52,787 nucleotides of DNA from Candidatus Aquivivens invisus. GTDB taxonomy: Bacteria > Omnitrophota > Gorgyraeia > Aquiviventales > Aquiviventaceae. The DNA lies in the NCBI GenBank assembly GCA_001804415.1, contig MHGA01000040.1, positions 1 through 52,787 of the forward strand. Direction: 5' to 3'. The notes beneath the pieces were generated by a model, which saw only the letters and a program-made list of their open reading frames with translations, was not told the origin of the DNA and did no database searches. Made by a program: the position numbers and the translations under genes. Shown here in pieces: positions 17,492 to 26,066 of the stretch; the stretch's first letter is position 1, and the number at the start of each line of letters is the position of its first letter.

Positions 17492-18694
17492 ATGACGGAG
17501 ACCTTTCACCCCGCCAAGCACCGCACGTGGATCATCCGTCTCGCCCAGTGGGGCAACGCGCTGGATCTTTTTGTGCACAACCGCCTGCAGCTGAGCTCCC
17601 GGGACCTTGCCACGCTCGCAGCCATCCCGCCCGAGGCCGGCTTGATCCTCGCACTCAACCACCCTGATGAAATGGATATCCGGATCTGCATGGAGGCCGC
17701 CCGCCGCGCGCGGCGCCGGTTCACGTACATGATCAACGCCGAGGCCTTTGAGGAATATCGCGGCCTCGCGGGTTGGTGGCTGCAGCGGCTGGGGGCCTTT
17801 TCCGTCGCGCGCGGCGCGATGGATGAGAGGTCGCAGCGCTACGCCATCGAGCTCGTCAAACAGGGAGGCCAGGCACTGGTCATGTTCCCGGAGGGAGAGA
17901 TCTATTACTTGAACGATCTCGTCCAGCCGTTTAAGACGGGTGCGGTGCGCTTCGGCCTGCAGGCCATCACAGAAGCCCGGGCGGCGCGTCCGGACTGGAC
18001 GGTGTATCTGCTGCCGATGGCGATCAAATACCGCTATCGCACAACGATTGAGTGGCTGTTGCATCGGCGCATCCGCCGGCTCGAACACTCTCTGGCCATC
18101 CGTTCCCGCTTCACGACGCTCCAAGAACACCTGGCGCACATTATGGCCGAGCTGCTCAAACGCTGGCAGCCGCTGGAGCACATCCGGGCACAGTCACAGC
18201 ACCTGGTCCAGTTGAGCGATCGGGTGCGGAACGTGCGAGCCGCGATCGTGGCCTCCATCGCGTCCAAATACCCCCAGGTGCCGCTGGATCCCGCCGCCCG
18301 GCTGCGGGATCAGGCCCAACGCCTGATCGGGTTCCTGCAGGAGCAGCTGCGCCGCAAACAGCTCTTCAGCTCTGCCACGCGCGCGCAGATCCAGCGCGAC
18401 GTGCAGGACTTGAAGCGCACCATTCAGATGGTGGGCTGGCATCCGCCCTACACCGCGCGCGACCCCTCCGAGGAGCGGCTGGCCGAGACCGTGATGAAGC
18501 TGGAACGGGAGGCATTCGGCACGCCACGACCTCGCCCCCTGGATGACCGAGAGGTCCTCGTGCGGATCGGCACTCCTGTCAATCTCCGCCCCGCGCTCAC
18601 CGCCTACCGGGAAGACGCCTCAGGAACCTGCCACCGAATCGCCGAGGCGCTCCGAGACGAGATCCAGGCCCTCATCGAGAAAAACTTCTTGTAA
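17492..18694 (+). CDS. PlsC-like acyltransferase with long C-terminal extension
   Basis: 400 residues from ATG 17492; a TTG at 17435 would add 19 residues without similarity. The HX4D acyltransferase box is NHPDEMD (H57, D62) and the second box FPEGEIYYL is present, both diagnostic of the lysophosphatidate-type acyltransferase fold. Family domains are about 200 residues. Here a further 200 residues rich in Arg, Leu and Gln follow, probably helical, and no function is recognised there. It opens the exopolysaccharide gene run, 135 bases ahead of the synthase, and could modify a lipid for that pathway; this is inference. Confidence 0.82.
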   Translation: MTETFHPAKHRTWIIRLAQWGNALDLFVHNRLQLSSRDLATLAAIPPEAGLILALNHPDEMDIRICMEAARRARRRFTYMINAEAFEEYRGLAGWWLQRLGAFSVARGAMDERSQRYAIELVKQGGQALVMFPEGEIYYLNDLVQPFKTGAVRFGLQAITEARAARPDWTVYLLPMAIKYRYRTTIEWLLHRRIRRLEHSLAIRSRFTTLQEHLAHIMAELLKRWQPLEHIRAQSQHLVQLSDRVRNVRAAIVASIASKYPQVPLDPAARLRDQAQRLIGFLQEQLRRKQLFSSATRAQIQRDVQDLKRTIQMVGWHPPYTARDPSEERLAETVMKLEREAFGTPRPRPLDDREVLVRIGTPVNLRPALTAYREDASGTCHRIAEALRDEIQALIEKNFL

Positions 18695-18829
18695 AACCTC
18701 ACTCTTCTGTTATCCTAGTCATCCCTTGAGTTCGTGGAGGTCCTGCAGGTCGAACTTCCCCGTCAGTCGTTCCGGCGTGGTTCGAACCATTCGCTCCACA
18801 GTTACCTGACACAATCCTTGGAGGAACGT

Positions 18830-21202
18830 ATGGTTATAAGGTTCTTGGCGTTGGTTCGTGCGGTTCGTGATGAGTGGTCGCGCGCCATGCTGGTGTTGCG
18901 CTATCCTCGGTCCGCTTCAGACCGGCAGGTCCGCCAACCCGCGCCGGTGACGTCGCCGACGGGCTCGAGGGGGAAACGCCAGCCCGCCGGCCGCACCTGG
19001 GTCACCTCCACCGCTGTGCTGGAAGCTGACGCCGCGGAGACCTTAGCCGGGAAGCGCGTGAACCTGGCATGGCTGGACCGAAAGGACCTCTCGCGCCGAC
19101 GAGTCCAGAGCGCCCGCGAGATCGTCCTGACCGCGTGTGGCCTGGCCGTCACCGGTGTCGCCACGGTGTTCCTCTCCCGAGACCTCGGTCGCCTGATCCA
19201 CGAAAGTGCCGGCGGCCACCTCTGGGTGCGGCTGATCCCACAGATCGCCTTCGCGACCACGTTCCTCTTCTTGATCTACGGCAATGTGCTGTACCAGGTG
19301 ACGCGCATCGGCTATGTTCTTCGCCTCCGGCGACACCGACCCGCCTCGGACGACGCCCTCGACACCTTGTATGACCACCCCGCCCCGGCCGTCACGGTGG
19401 TGATCCCTTCCTACAAGGAAGAACTCGAGGTGATCGAACAGTCGCTGCTCTCCACGGCGTTGCAGGAGTACCCCAATCGGCGTGTGGTGTTGCTGATCGA
19501 CGACCCGCACGACCCCGCGACACCGGCTGATGCGCAGGCGTTGGCCGAGGCGCGGCGGCTTCCGCGCGAGCTCGCCGAACGGCTGGCCGTGCCCTGCAAG
19601 ACGCTCCAGATGGCTGAGGAGACGTTCCAGCAGCGCGCCCGCGGCGCGCTCGACTTGATGGAAGAAATCGAGAACTTGCGCGGGCACCTCCTGGAGGTTG
19701 CCGCGTGGTTTCGCGCGGAGGCCGAGCGCTTCACCCCCACCACCCACACCAACCGTTTGTTCATCGACCTCACCTTTCACCGCCGAGCCCTGTTGGAGGA
19801 ATCGCGCGCCCATGCGCTTGCCTCGCGGCTCATCACGCTCTCGGATGAGGACAGCCAGCGCCTCCTGCGCCGTGAGTACGCGCGGCTGGCCAGCCTGTTC
19901 GATGTCGAATTGACCAGTTTCGAACGCAAGCGCTACGCCAACCTCTCCCATGCGCCGAACAAGGCGATGAATCTCAACAGCTACATCAGCCTCCTCGGCG
20001 GGACCTTCACCGACATCCAGCGGGAGGACGGGACGCACCTGGCGCCGACCGCACGCGAGTCGGCCACGTTCACTGTGCCGTGGGCGGACTTCGTCCTGAC
20101 GCTGGACGCGGACAGTTTCCTGGACCCCTCCTACACCTTGCGGCTCGTGCACGTCATGCAGCAACCCCAGCACGCCCGGACGGCGGTGATCCAAACACCC
20201 TACAGCGCGGTGCCCCACCCGCCTCGCCTCCTCGAGCGCATCGCCGGTGCGACGACGGACATGCAATACCTCATCCACCAGGGCTTCACGGCCTGCGGCG
20301 CGACCTTCTGGGTCGGAGCGAACGCGCTCTTGCGCAAGGTCGCGCTGGACGACATCGTGACGACGAAGATCGAACGCGGCTACGTCGTGCGCCTGTACGT
20401 CCAGGATTGGACCGTGATCGAAGACACCGAATCCAGCGTCGACCTCATCCTGCGTCATTGGCAGCTGCATAACTATCCCGAGCGCCTCTCCTACAGCGCC
20501 ACACCGTCGGACTTCGGCGCGCTGATCATCCAACGACGGCGATGGGCCAACGGCGGGCTGCTCATCTTGCCGAAGCTCCTGCACTACCTGCGCGGGCGGT
20601 GGCTGCGCCGCTTCCCGGAAGGCTTCATGCGAATCCACTATCTCATCTCGCCCGCCGCAGTGAACCTGGGCGTGCTGCTGATCCTGATGTATCCGTTGGA
20701 GAAGCCCCTGCGGATTGCCTGGCTGCCGCTGACGGCCCTGCCGTACTACCTGCTCTACGGCCGCGACCTCGTCCTGGCTGGCTACCGCTGGATCGATCTG
20801 TTCCGCGTGTATGCGCTCAACCTACTGCTGATCCCCGTCAACCTGGGCGGAGTGCTGAAGTCGCTGCAGCAGGCGGTCACCGGACGCACCATTCCATTTT
20901 CGCGCACACCGAAGGTGGCCGGTCGCACGACTGCGCCACCGACGTATGTGCTCTGTGAGCTGCTGCTGATCGGCTACTGTCTGGTGGGCGCCTCGGTAGA
21001 CGCGTGGCACGGGCGCTGGATGCATGCGCTCTTCGCGCTGATCAACGCCGGGATCCTCGGGTATGCCTTCGCGCGTTTTGTCGGCTTCCGAGAAGGGCTC
21101 GAGGATCTCCGTCTGCGGACGGCGCTGGCGCGGTATGAGCCCCTCCGCGCGGCCGCTGGGACACAGGCGGGATTTCAGGATGCGCCGCTGGGTGTGCTGT
21201 AG
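18830..21202 (+). CDS. Cellulose-synthase-like GT2 polysaccharide synthase
   Basis: 790 residues from ATG 18830, chosen because TGGAGG stands six bases ahead; a GTG at 18734 is an alternative. Two N-terminal membrane segments precede the GT-A domain (AVTVVIPSYKEELEVIEQSLL). Catalytic signatures are TLDADSFLDPSY (DxD), IEDTESSVDL (acid/base ED region) and IIQRRRW (QxxRW), followed by about five C-terminal membrane segments. This is the architecture of processive beta-glycan synthases such as BcsA, HasA and PgaC. A helical insert of about 150 residues lies between the first strands and the DxD. The product is unknown; the deacetylase next to it favours an N-acetylhexosamine polymer. Confidence 0.88.
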   Translation: MVIRFLALVRAVRDEWSRAMLVLRYPRSASDRQVRQPAPVTSPTGSRGKRQPAGRTWVTSTAVLEADAAETLAGKRVNLAWLDRKDLSRRRVQSAREIVLTACGLAVTGVATVFLSRDLGRLIHESAGGHLWVRLIPQIAFATTFLFLIYGNVLYQVTRIGYVLRLRRHRPASDDALDTLYDHPAPAVTVVIPSYKEELEVIEQSLLSTALQEYPNRRVVLLIDDPHDPATPADAQALAEARRLPRELAERLAVPCKTLQMAEETFQQRARGALDLMEEIENLRGHLLEVAAWFRAEAERFTPTTHTNRLFIDLTFHRRALLEESRAHALASRLITLSDEDSQRLLRREYARLASLFDVELTSFERKRYANLSHAPNKAMNLNSYISLLGGTFTDIQREDGTHLAPTARESATFTVPWADFVLTLDADSFLDPSYTLRLVHVMQQPQHARTAVIQTPYSAVPHPPRLLERIAGATTDMQYLIHQGFTACGATFWVGANALLRKVALDDIVTTKIERGYVVRLYVQDWTVIEDTESSVDLILRHWQLHNYPERLSYSATPSDFGALIIQRRRWANGGLLILPKLLHYLRGRWLRRFPEGFMRIHYLISPAAVNLGVLLILMYPLEKPLRIAWLPLTALPYYLLYGRDLVLAGYRWIDLFRVYALNLLLIPVNLGGVLKSLQQAVTGRTIPFSRTPKVAGRTTAPPTYVLCELLLIGYCLVGASVDAWHGRWMHALFALINAGILGYAFARFVGFREGLEDLRLRTALARYEPLRAAAGTQAGFQDAPLGVL

Positions 21203-22013
21203 CCTCATCGGGTTAGCACTCCTCGGCCACGCGGCCCAGGCGCAACCCACCCACCCTGGCGTCCCGGTGCTGATCTACCATCAGATCGTCACCGATGGCA
21301 CCCCGCCCGGCGAGACCGTCATCCCGCTCTCACGCTTCGCCGAACAGATGCGCTACCTGCACGAGCAGGGCTACCGCACGCTGTCGCTGGGGGAGTTCGC
21401 CGCCTACCTGCGGGGCCGGACCACCGTGCCCGCGCGCAGCGTGGTGCTGACCCTCGACGACGGATGGCAGAGCGGGCTCAACGCGGTCCCGGTCCTTGAG
21501 GCGTACGGGATGCGGGCTTCCTTCTGGATCATCGTTGACCGCGGCATCGGCGGACCGTATCTCGAGTGGTCCGACATCGACGCGCTGGACCGGCACCCAT
21601 TGTTCGAGGTGGAATCGCACACGCTGAGCCACCCGTGGGACCGGCAGGACAACCTGGTCACCTGGGTGGACGGCCGCGTGCCGGGGCGGACGTGGCACGA
21701 CGCGCTGGCCGAGCTGACGGGATCGCGCCGCCGGCTGGAAACACGGCTGGGCCGATCGGTGCGGTTTCTGGCGTGGCCGTGCGGCTGGTACAACGACCGG
21801 CTGATCCGCCTGGCTCGGTGGGCGGGCTACACGACCCTGCTCACCGCAGAGCCAGGCTTCAACTCCCCTGGGGATGATCTGCGGCGCATCAAGCGACTCT
21901 TCGTCGATGGAGCCTGCGGGATGGATGAGTTCGTCCGGACCCTCACCGAGGGCCGGTACGTCGTCTGCCAGACCGCAGGACGTCCGTCGATAGGACATCT
22001 CCCGTATGACTAA
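21180..22013 (+). CDS. Secreted polysaccharide deacetylase (carbohydrate esterase 4)
   Basis: 277 residues from ATG 21180, giving a clear signal peptide (CCSLIGLALLGHAAQAQ). The NodB-homology domain shows TLDDGW with D93/D94, the metal ligands H147 and H151 in SHTLSH, and FLAWPCGWYND. It should remove N-acetyl groups from a polysaccharide outside the cytoplasm, as PgaB does for poly-N-acetylglucosamine. It overlaps the synthase gene by 23 bases, so synthesis and deacetylation are linked. Confidence 0.9.
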   Translation: MRRWVCCSLIGLALLGHAAQAQPTHPGVPVLIYHQIVTDGTPPGETVIPLSRFAEQMRYLHEQGYRTLSLGEFAAYLRGRTTVPARSVVLTLDDGWQSGLNAVPVLEAYGMRASFWIIVDRGIGGPYLEWSDIDALDRHPLFEVESHTLSHPWDRQDNLVTWVDGRVPGRTWHDALAELTGSRRRLETRLGRSVRFLAWPCGWYNDRLIRLARWAGYTTLLTAEPGFNSPGDDLRRIKRLFVDGACGMDEFVRTLTEGRYVVCQTAGRPSIGHLPYD

Positions 22014-22047
22014 GCACTCCGCGGTCACCCGCGGGGTCTGACAGCCG

Positions 22048-23532
22048 ATGCTGTTTAACTCCTACGTGTTCCTCCTCGTGTTCCTACCGGCCACATGGGT
22101 CCTGTTTCACCGGCTGTGGGCAGGTGGAAACCGGCGAAGCGCGCTGGCGAGCTTGGTCGCCGCCTCCCTCGTGTACTACGGGTGGTGGAGCCCGAAATAC
22201 CTGCTGTTGATCCTCCCGTTGCTCGGGGTCGACTTCCTGCTCGCCAAGGCGCTCCTGCATCTGCGCACGCGTCGGCCCGTCCAGGCCAAGGCGATCGTGC
22301 TCTTCGGGATCTCGGTCAACCTCTGCGCCCTCGGGTATTACAAATACGCCAACTTTTTCATCGATAACGTCAACCAGTTCCTCGGCCTTCACCTGGTTCT
22401 CGCCACGATCATCTTGCCGATCGGCATCTCGTTCTTCACGTTCCAGAAAATGGCCTTCTTGGTGGACGTGTACCAGGGCAAGGTCGCTCAGGCGAGCCTG
22501 CTGGACTACACGCTGTTCGTCCTCTTCTTCCCCCAACTGATCGCTGGGCCGATCGTGCACCACAGCGAGGTCATGCCACAGTTCCGAGACCTCAAGCGCG
22601 TGTCGGCTCGATCGCTGGGACTGGGCCTGACCATCCTGATCCTAGGGTTGGCGAAGAAGGTGCTCCTAGCCGACGGGGCAGCGCGCCTGGCTTCTCCCCT
22701 GTTTGATGCGGTCGCCGCCGGATCGCACCTGGACCTGCTGACGTCCTGGGGCGCTGCGCTGGCGTACACCGCGCAGATTTACTTCGATTTCTCCGGCTAC
22801 TCCGACATGGCGATCGGCCTGGGGCTGCTCTTCGGCATTCGCCTTCCCATTAATTTTCATTCGCCCTACCAGTCAGCGAGCATCATGGAATTTTGGCGCC
22901 GCTGGCACATCACGCTCTCCCGATTCCTGCGTGACTACCTCTACATCCCCCTCGGAGGCAACCGAAAGGGCGGCGTGCGCCGCTATGGCAACCTGGCCAT
23001 CACGATGGTGCTGGGAGGGCTGTGGCACGGGGCGGGATGGACCTTTGTGATCTGGGGGGCGCTGCACGGGAGCTACCTCATCATCAATCACGGCTGGCAC
23101 GCCCTGCGAGAACGCCTCCGCCTGATCACCGGCCAGCCGCACCCGGCGTGGGGTTGGCTCAGCCGCGGCATCACCTTTCTGGCCGTGGTCATCGCTTGGG
23201 TGTTCTTCCGCGCGGCAGACCTGCGCACCGCGTGGGATATGCTGCGAGCGATGGGGGGAGGGTACGGGATGGCGTGGCCTTCCTCGATGGGGGTTCCGGC
23301 GCTGCTCTTCACCCTGGGCCTGCTGGTCATCAGCTGGGTCGCTCCGAACACGCAGCAGCTGACGGCGTATGTCGGCCCGGAGGGCGCGTATCGGAGCGTG
23401 GCGCGCGCGCCCATGGCCCGCCGCTACCGATGGACGCCATCCGCTCGGTGGGCGATCTCCATCGGCTGCACGGCGGCGCTGTGCCTCATGATGTTCTCTC
23501 AAGTGTCCGAATTCATCTACTTCCAGTTCTGA
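22048..23532 (+). CDS. MBOAT family O-acyltransferase (AlgI-like)
   Basis: 494 residues starting MLFNSYVFLLVFLPATW, the usual AlgI/PatA opening, with about eleven membrane segments. The active-site His327 lies in LGGLWHGAGWTF, with the preceding EFWRRWHITLSRFLRDYLYIP block intact. It would move an acyl group, usually acetyl, across the membrane for attachment to the extracellular polymer. It stands between the deacetylase and an AlgJ-like protein, the classic partner order for polymer O-acetylation. Confidence 0.94.
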   Translation: MLFNSYVFLLVFLPATWVLFHRLWAGGNRRSALASLVAASLVYYGWWSPKYLLLILPLLGVDFLLAKALLHLRTRRPVQAKAIVLFGISVNLCALGYYKYANFFIDNVNQFLGLHLVLATIILPIGISFFTFQKMAFLVDVYQGKVAQASLLDYTLFVLFFPQLIAGPIVHHSEVMPQFRDLKRVSARSLGLGLTILILGLAKKVLLADGAARLASPLFDAVAAGSHLDLLTSWGAALAYTAQIYFDFSGYSDMAIGLGLLFGIRLPINFHSPYQSASIMEFWRRWHITLSRFLRDYLYIPLGGNRKGGVRRYGNLAITMVLGGLWHGAGWTFVIWGALHGSYLIINHGWHALRERLRLITGQPHPAWGWLSRGITFLAVVIAWVFFRAADLRTAWDMLRAMGGGYGMAWPSSMGVPALLFTLGLLVISWVAPNTQQLTAYVGPEGAYRSVARAPMARRYRWTPSARWAISIGCTAALCLMMFSQVSEFIYFQF

Positions 23533-23546
23533 TCTGATCGGCCACC

Positions 23547-24857
23547 ATGATCGCCCGCGCCTTCTTCCGATACACCCTCACCGTGGCGATCGCCGCCGTC
23601 TCGGCGTTGGCGGGGGCGACGATCGTCAACGGCCTGGTGGATCCGTATGGCATGTATCGCCTCGCCGATCTCCCAGGCCTGACCGCGCAGAAGCCGGCAA
23701 TCTACCACCGCGTCCGGCTGCTCAAGGCCTACGAAGTCCGTCGGCTCAAGCCACACTCACTCCTGCTCGGAAGCTCCCGAAGCCATCTCGCCTTCCGGAC
23801 CAGCCACGAGGGATGGGCCAGGCAGGCGTCGCGGCGCTATAACCTGGCTTTTGACGGTGCGACCACCAAAGAGATGTACGCCTACCTCATCCACGCGCAT
23901 GCGGTGTCCCCGCTCACGCAGGTGCTGCTGGCCCTCGATACCTATCACCCCACGACCGCTCCGGCCGCCACGCGGCCGGATTTCGATCCGGCTCTTCTCT
24001 TGACGCAGCACCGCGCCGTGTCGTGGTGGCGCCGGCTGACCGCCGATCTCAAGCTCCTCACCAGCTCCGACACCCTGAGGGACAGCGTCAAGACGCTGAC
24101 GTCGCAACAGGCGGGGGACCCGGAATGGTACGCGCCCGATGGCCAGCGGTTGGGGGAGGTGTTCTTTCGACGGTCATCGGAAAACTTTGTGAAGGTGGGG
24201 CCGCGCGCCTATTTCGAGGAGATCGATCAGTTAGAGGTCGGCTTCAAGCTCGAGTGGCGGATTCCCGTCTCGCCCGGCACGCGGGTTTCGACCGCAACGG
24301 CTGCGAAGAGTGACGCCTCCACCTCGCTCGATGACATCCGACGGCTCGTGGCCTTCTGTCGGACGCACCGCATCGATCTTCGAATCTTCCTGACGCCTGC
24401 CCACGCCCACCAACTTGAGCTGGACGCCGCCACCGGCGGTTGGCCCGCCCTCGAGCACGGCAAGCGCGCCTTGGTCGACCTGCTGGCCCAGGACGCCGCA
24501 CGGCACCCCGATCAACCCCCCATTCCGCTGTGGGATTTCAGCGGCTACTCAACGATCACCACCGAGCCGCTTCCGCCACCCACCGGCCACGCGGAGATGC
24601 AATGGTACTGGGACTCGTCTCATTTCAAGGAGCAGGTCGGCGACCTCGTCTTGGATCGCGTGCTGGACTTCCACGAATCCGGCCGGGTCATGCCGGCCGA
24701 TTTCGGCATCCGGCTCACGCCTGAGACGATCGAGTCGACCCTCGCACAGATCCGCACCGCCCAAGCCGCCTACCGGCAGCAGCATCCCGACGATCTGGCC
24801 GCCATCCGCGCTTGGGTCGCCGACTACAAACGCCGGCATCGCATCAGCGATGAGTGA
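23547..24857 (+). CDS. AlgJ/AlgX-like protein, probable periplasmic O-acetyl transferase partner
   Basis: 436 residues. An N-terminal membrane anchor (LTVAIAAVSALAGATIVNG) is followed by LLLGSSRSHLAF, resembling an SGNH block I serine. Near the C-terminus YWDSSHFKEQVGDLVL carries a D-x-x-H pair as in SGNH esterases. Proteins of this layout accompany MBOAT genes and hand the acyl group to the polymer. The start lies 14 bases after the MBOAT stop and the end overlaps the acyltransferase 3 start by 8 bases. The overall fold assignment is moderate, since blocks II and III are not obvious. Confidence 0.72.
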   Translation: MIARAFFRYTLTVAIAAVSALAGATIVNGLVDPYGMYRLADLPGLTAQKPAIYHRVRLLKAYEVRRLKPHSLLLGSSRSHLAFRTSHEGWARQASRRYNLAFDGATTKEMYAYLIHAHAVSPLTQVLLALDTYHPTTAPAATRPDFDPALLLTQHRAVSWWRRLTADLKLLTSSDTLRDSVKTLTSQQAGDPEWYAPDGQRLGEVFFRRSSENFVKVGPRAYFEEIDQLEVGFKLEWRIPVSPGTRVSTATAAKSDASTSLDDIRRLVAFCRTHRIDLRIFLTPAHAHQLELDAATGGWPALEHGKRALVDLLAQDAARHPDQPPIPLWDFSGYSTITTEPLPPPTGHAEMQWYWDSSHFKEQVGDLVLDRVLDFHESGRVMPADFGIRLTPETIESTLAQIRTAQAAYRQQHPDDLAAIRAWVADYKRRHRISDE

Positions 24858-25668
24858 CGCGGGACGCCGGCGACCGAGACGCCAGCCGAACAAGCCCGAG
24901 TTCCTGCCCTATGCCGACGGCCTGCGCGTCATCGCTGTGCTGGCGGTGATTGCCCTGCATACGTCGGCGGTCCGCGTCGTGCATCTACCACCCGGGAGCC
25001 TGGGGTGGTGGACGGCGCACGTGATTGATTCGTGTTGCCGCTGGGCCGTGCCGATATTTATCATGCTGAGCGGCGCGCTGGTCCTGGAGCCTGCCCGGGC
25101 CTACCGCGCACTGGCGTTCTACGGCAAGCGGCTGCGCAGAGTCGGCATTCCCCTGTTGTGCTGGGCTGGCTGGCATTTTTTCTGGTCGGCCGCATTCCAC
25201 GGAGAACGCATTATCCCCGCCGTCATCGGCTCCTCCATCTGGGACGGGCTCACCCAGTACCACCTCTATTTCCTGGTGATCATCATCAACCTGTATCTTC
25301 TGACTCCTCCCCTGCGGGCGTTGGTGGCGAACGTTCCGCCGCCGGCCCTATGGGCGATGACGGCCGTCGCGCTGTGGGGAGTCTCCCTCGGAGTCGTCAC
25401 CCGCTATGTCCCGATGATGGTCTTGACGCGCGGCCTGCCCTACGTGCCGTATTTTGTGCTGGGCTACCTGCTGCGGCGCGGGCCGTCGGCCAGACTCCTG
25501 AACGCCGCGAGCCTCTGCGCGTTTGCCGCCGCGTCCGTCTGGATCATCCTCGGAACCGCGCAGCGGGTCCAGCAATTCGGCACGGCGGATGGGCGCGCCT
25601 TCGCCCTCTATGACCATTTTTATCCCTGCGTCATGGTGCAGGCGGTGTGCGTGTTCATCCTGTGCTAG
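24850..25668 (+). CDS. Acyltransferase 3 family, N-terminal 272 residues up to an in-frame TAG
   Basis: Begins MSDAGRRRPRR, then FLPYADGLRVIAVLAVIALH, the usual first membrane segment of acyltransferase 3 proteins with its catalytic-type His. IFIMLSGALVLEP and HLYFLVIIINLYLLTPPLR also match the WecH/OafA family. The frame stops at TAG 25666-25668, but the same frame continues to 25920 with clear family sequence, so the intact protein would be 356 residues, the normal length. Either the gene is inactivated by one nonsense change, or the stop is read through. Other genes here use TAG as a normal stop. Confidence 0.8.
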   Translation: MSDAGRRRPRRQPNKPEFLPYADGLRVIAVLAVIALHTSAVRVVHLPPGSLGWWTAHVIDSCCRWAVPIFIMLSGALVLEPARAYRALAFYGKRLRRVGIPLLCWAGWHFFWSAAFHGERIIPAVIGSSIWDGLTQYHLYFLVIIINLYLLTPPLRALVANVPPPALWAMTAVALWGVSLGVVTRYVPMMVLTRGLPYVPYFVLGYLLRRGPSARLLNAASLCAFAAASVWIILGTAQRVQQFGTADGRAFALYDHFYPCVMVQAVCVFILC

Positions 25669-25920
25669 CAGCTGCCGAGTTTCAACGGCCGCGGCTGGCT
25701 GGCCAGACTGTACGCCGCCGTGGGGCCGGCGACATTCGGGATCTACCTGATGCACCATTCGCTGCTCGATCTCCTGCGAAGCGGCACAGTAGCCCTGGAC
25801 GGACGCCTGCCGCTGCTCTGCATCCTGGGGGTGGAGGTACTGACGGCGTTTGTGATCAGCGCAGCCGCCAGCCTGATCCTCATGAGAATCCCCTTCGCGC
25901 GCGCCGTGATCGGCTCCTGA
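25669..25920 (+). pseudogene. Acyltransferase 3 C-terminal part beyond the TAG
   Basis: After the TAG the frame continues for 83 codons to TGA 25918-25920. It contains VGPATFGIYLMHHSLLDLL, the conserved late membrane segment of the family, two more hydrophobic stretches and RIPFARAVIGS at the end. Reading frame and composition are well preserved, so the interruption is recent or tolerated. No ribosome site is seen that would start this part separately. Confidence 0.72.
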
Positions 25921-25983
25921 GGCGGCAGCTCAAGGGCGCCCGTGAAGACAGGCGCCGAGGTCCCGCTCGCCCCTGTATACAAA

Positions 25984-26013
25984 AGGCCCTTCAGCGTTTC
26001 TGCTGAAGGGCCT
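25984..26013. terminator. Bidirectional hairpin terminator
   Basis: A 12-bp perfect stem, AGGCCCTTCAGC and its complement, with a 6-base loop, lies between convergent genes. On the minus strand it is followed by TTTTG, so it best ends the Cys-rich protein transcript, and it may also stop the exopolysaccharide transcript. Confidence 0.8.
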
Positions 26014-26066
26014 CTCTGCAATCTGGAGGAATCGACGGGGCGATTGGAGAACCGATGCTGGGGGTA

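Noticed and set aside
25666-25668. Reassignment of TAG to an amino acid
   Set aside because: TAG ends the ABC-F, atpC and atpH genes at sensible positions, so it works as a normal stop in this genome.
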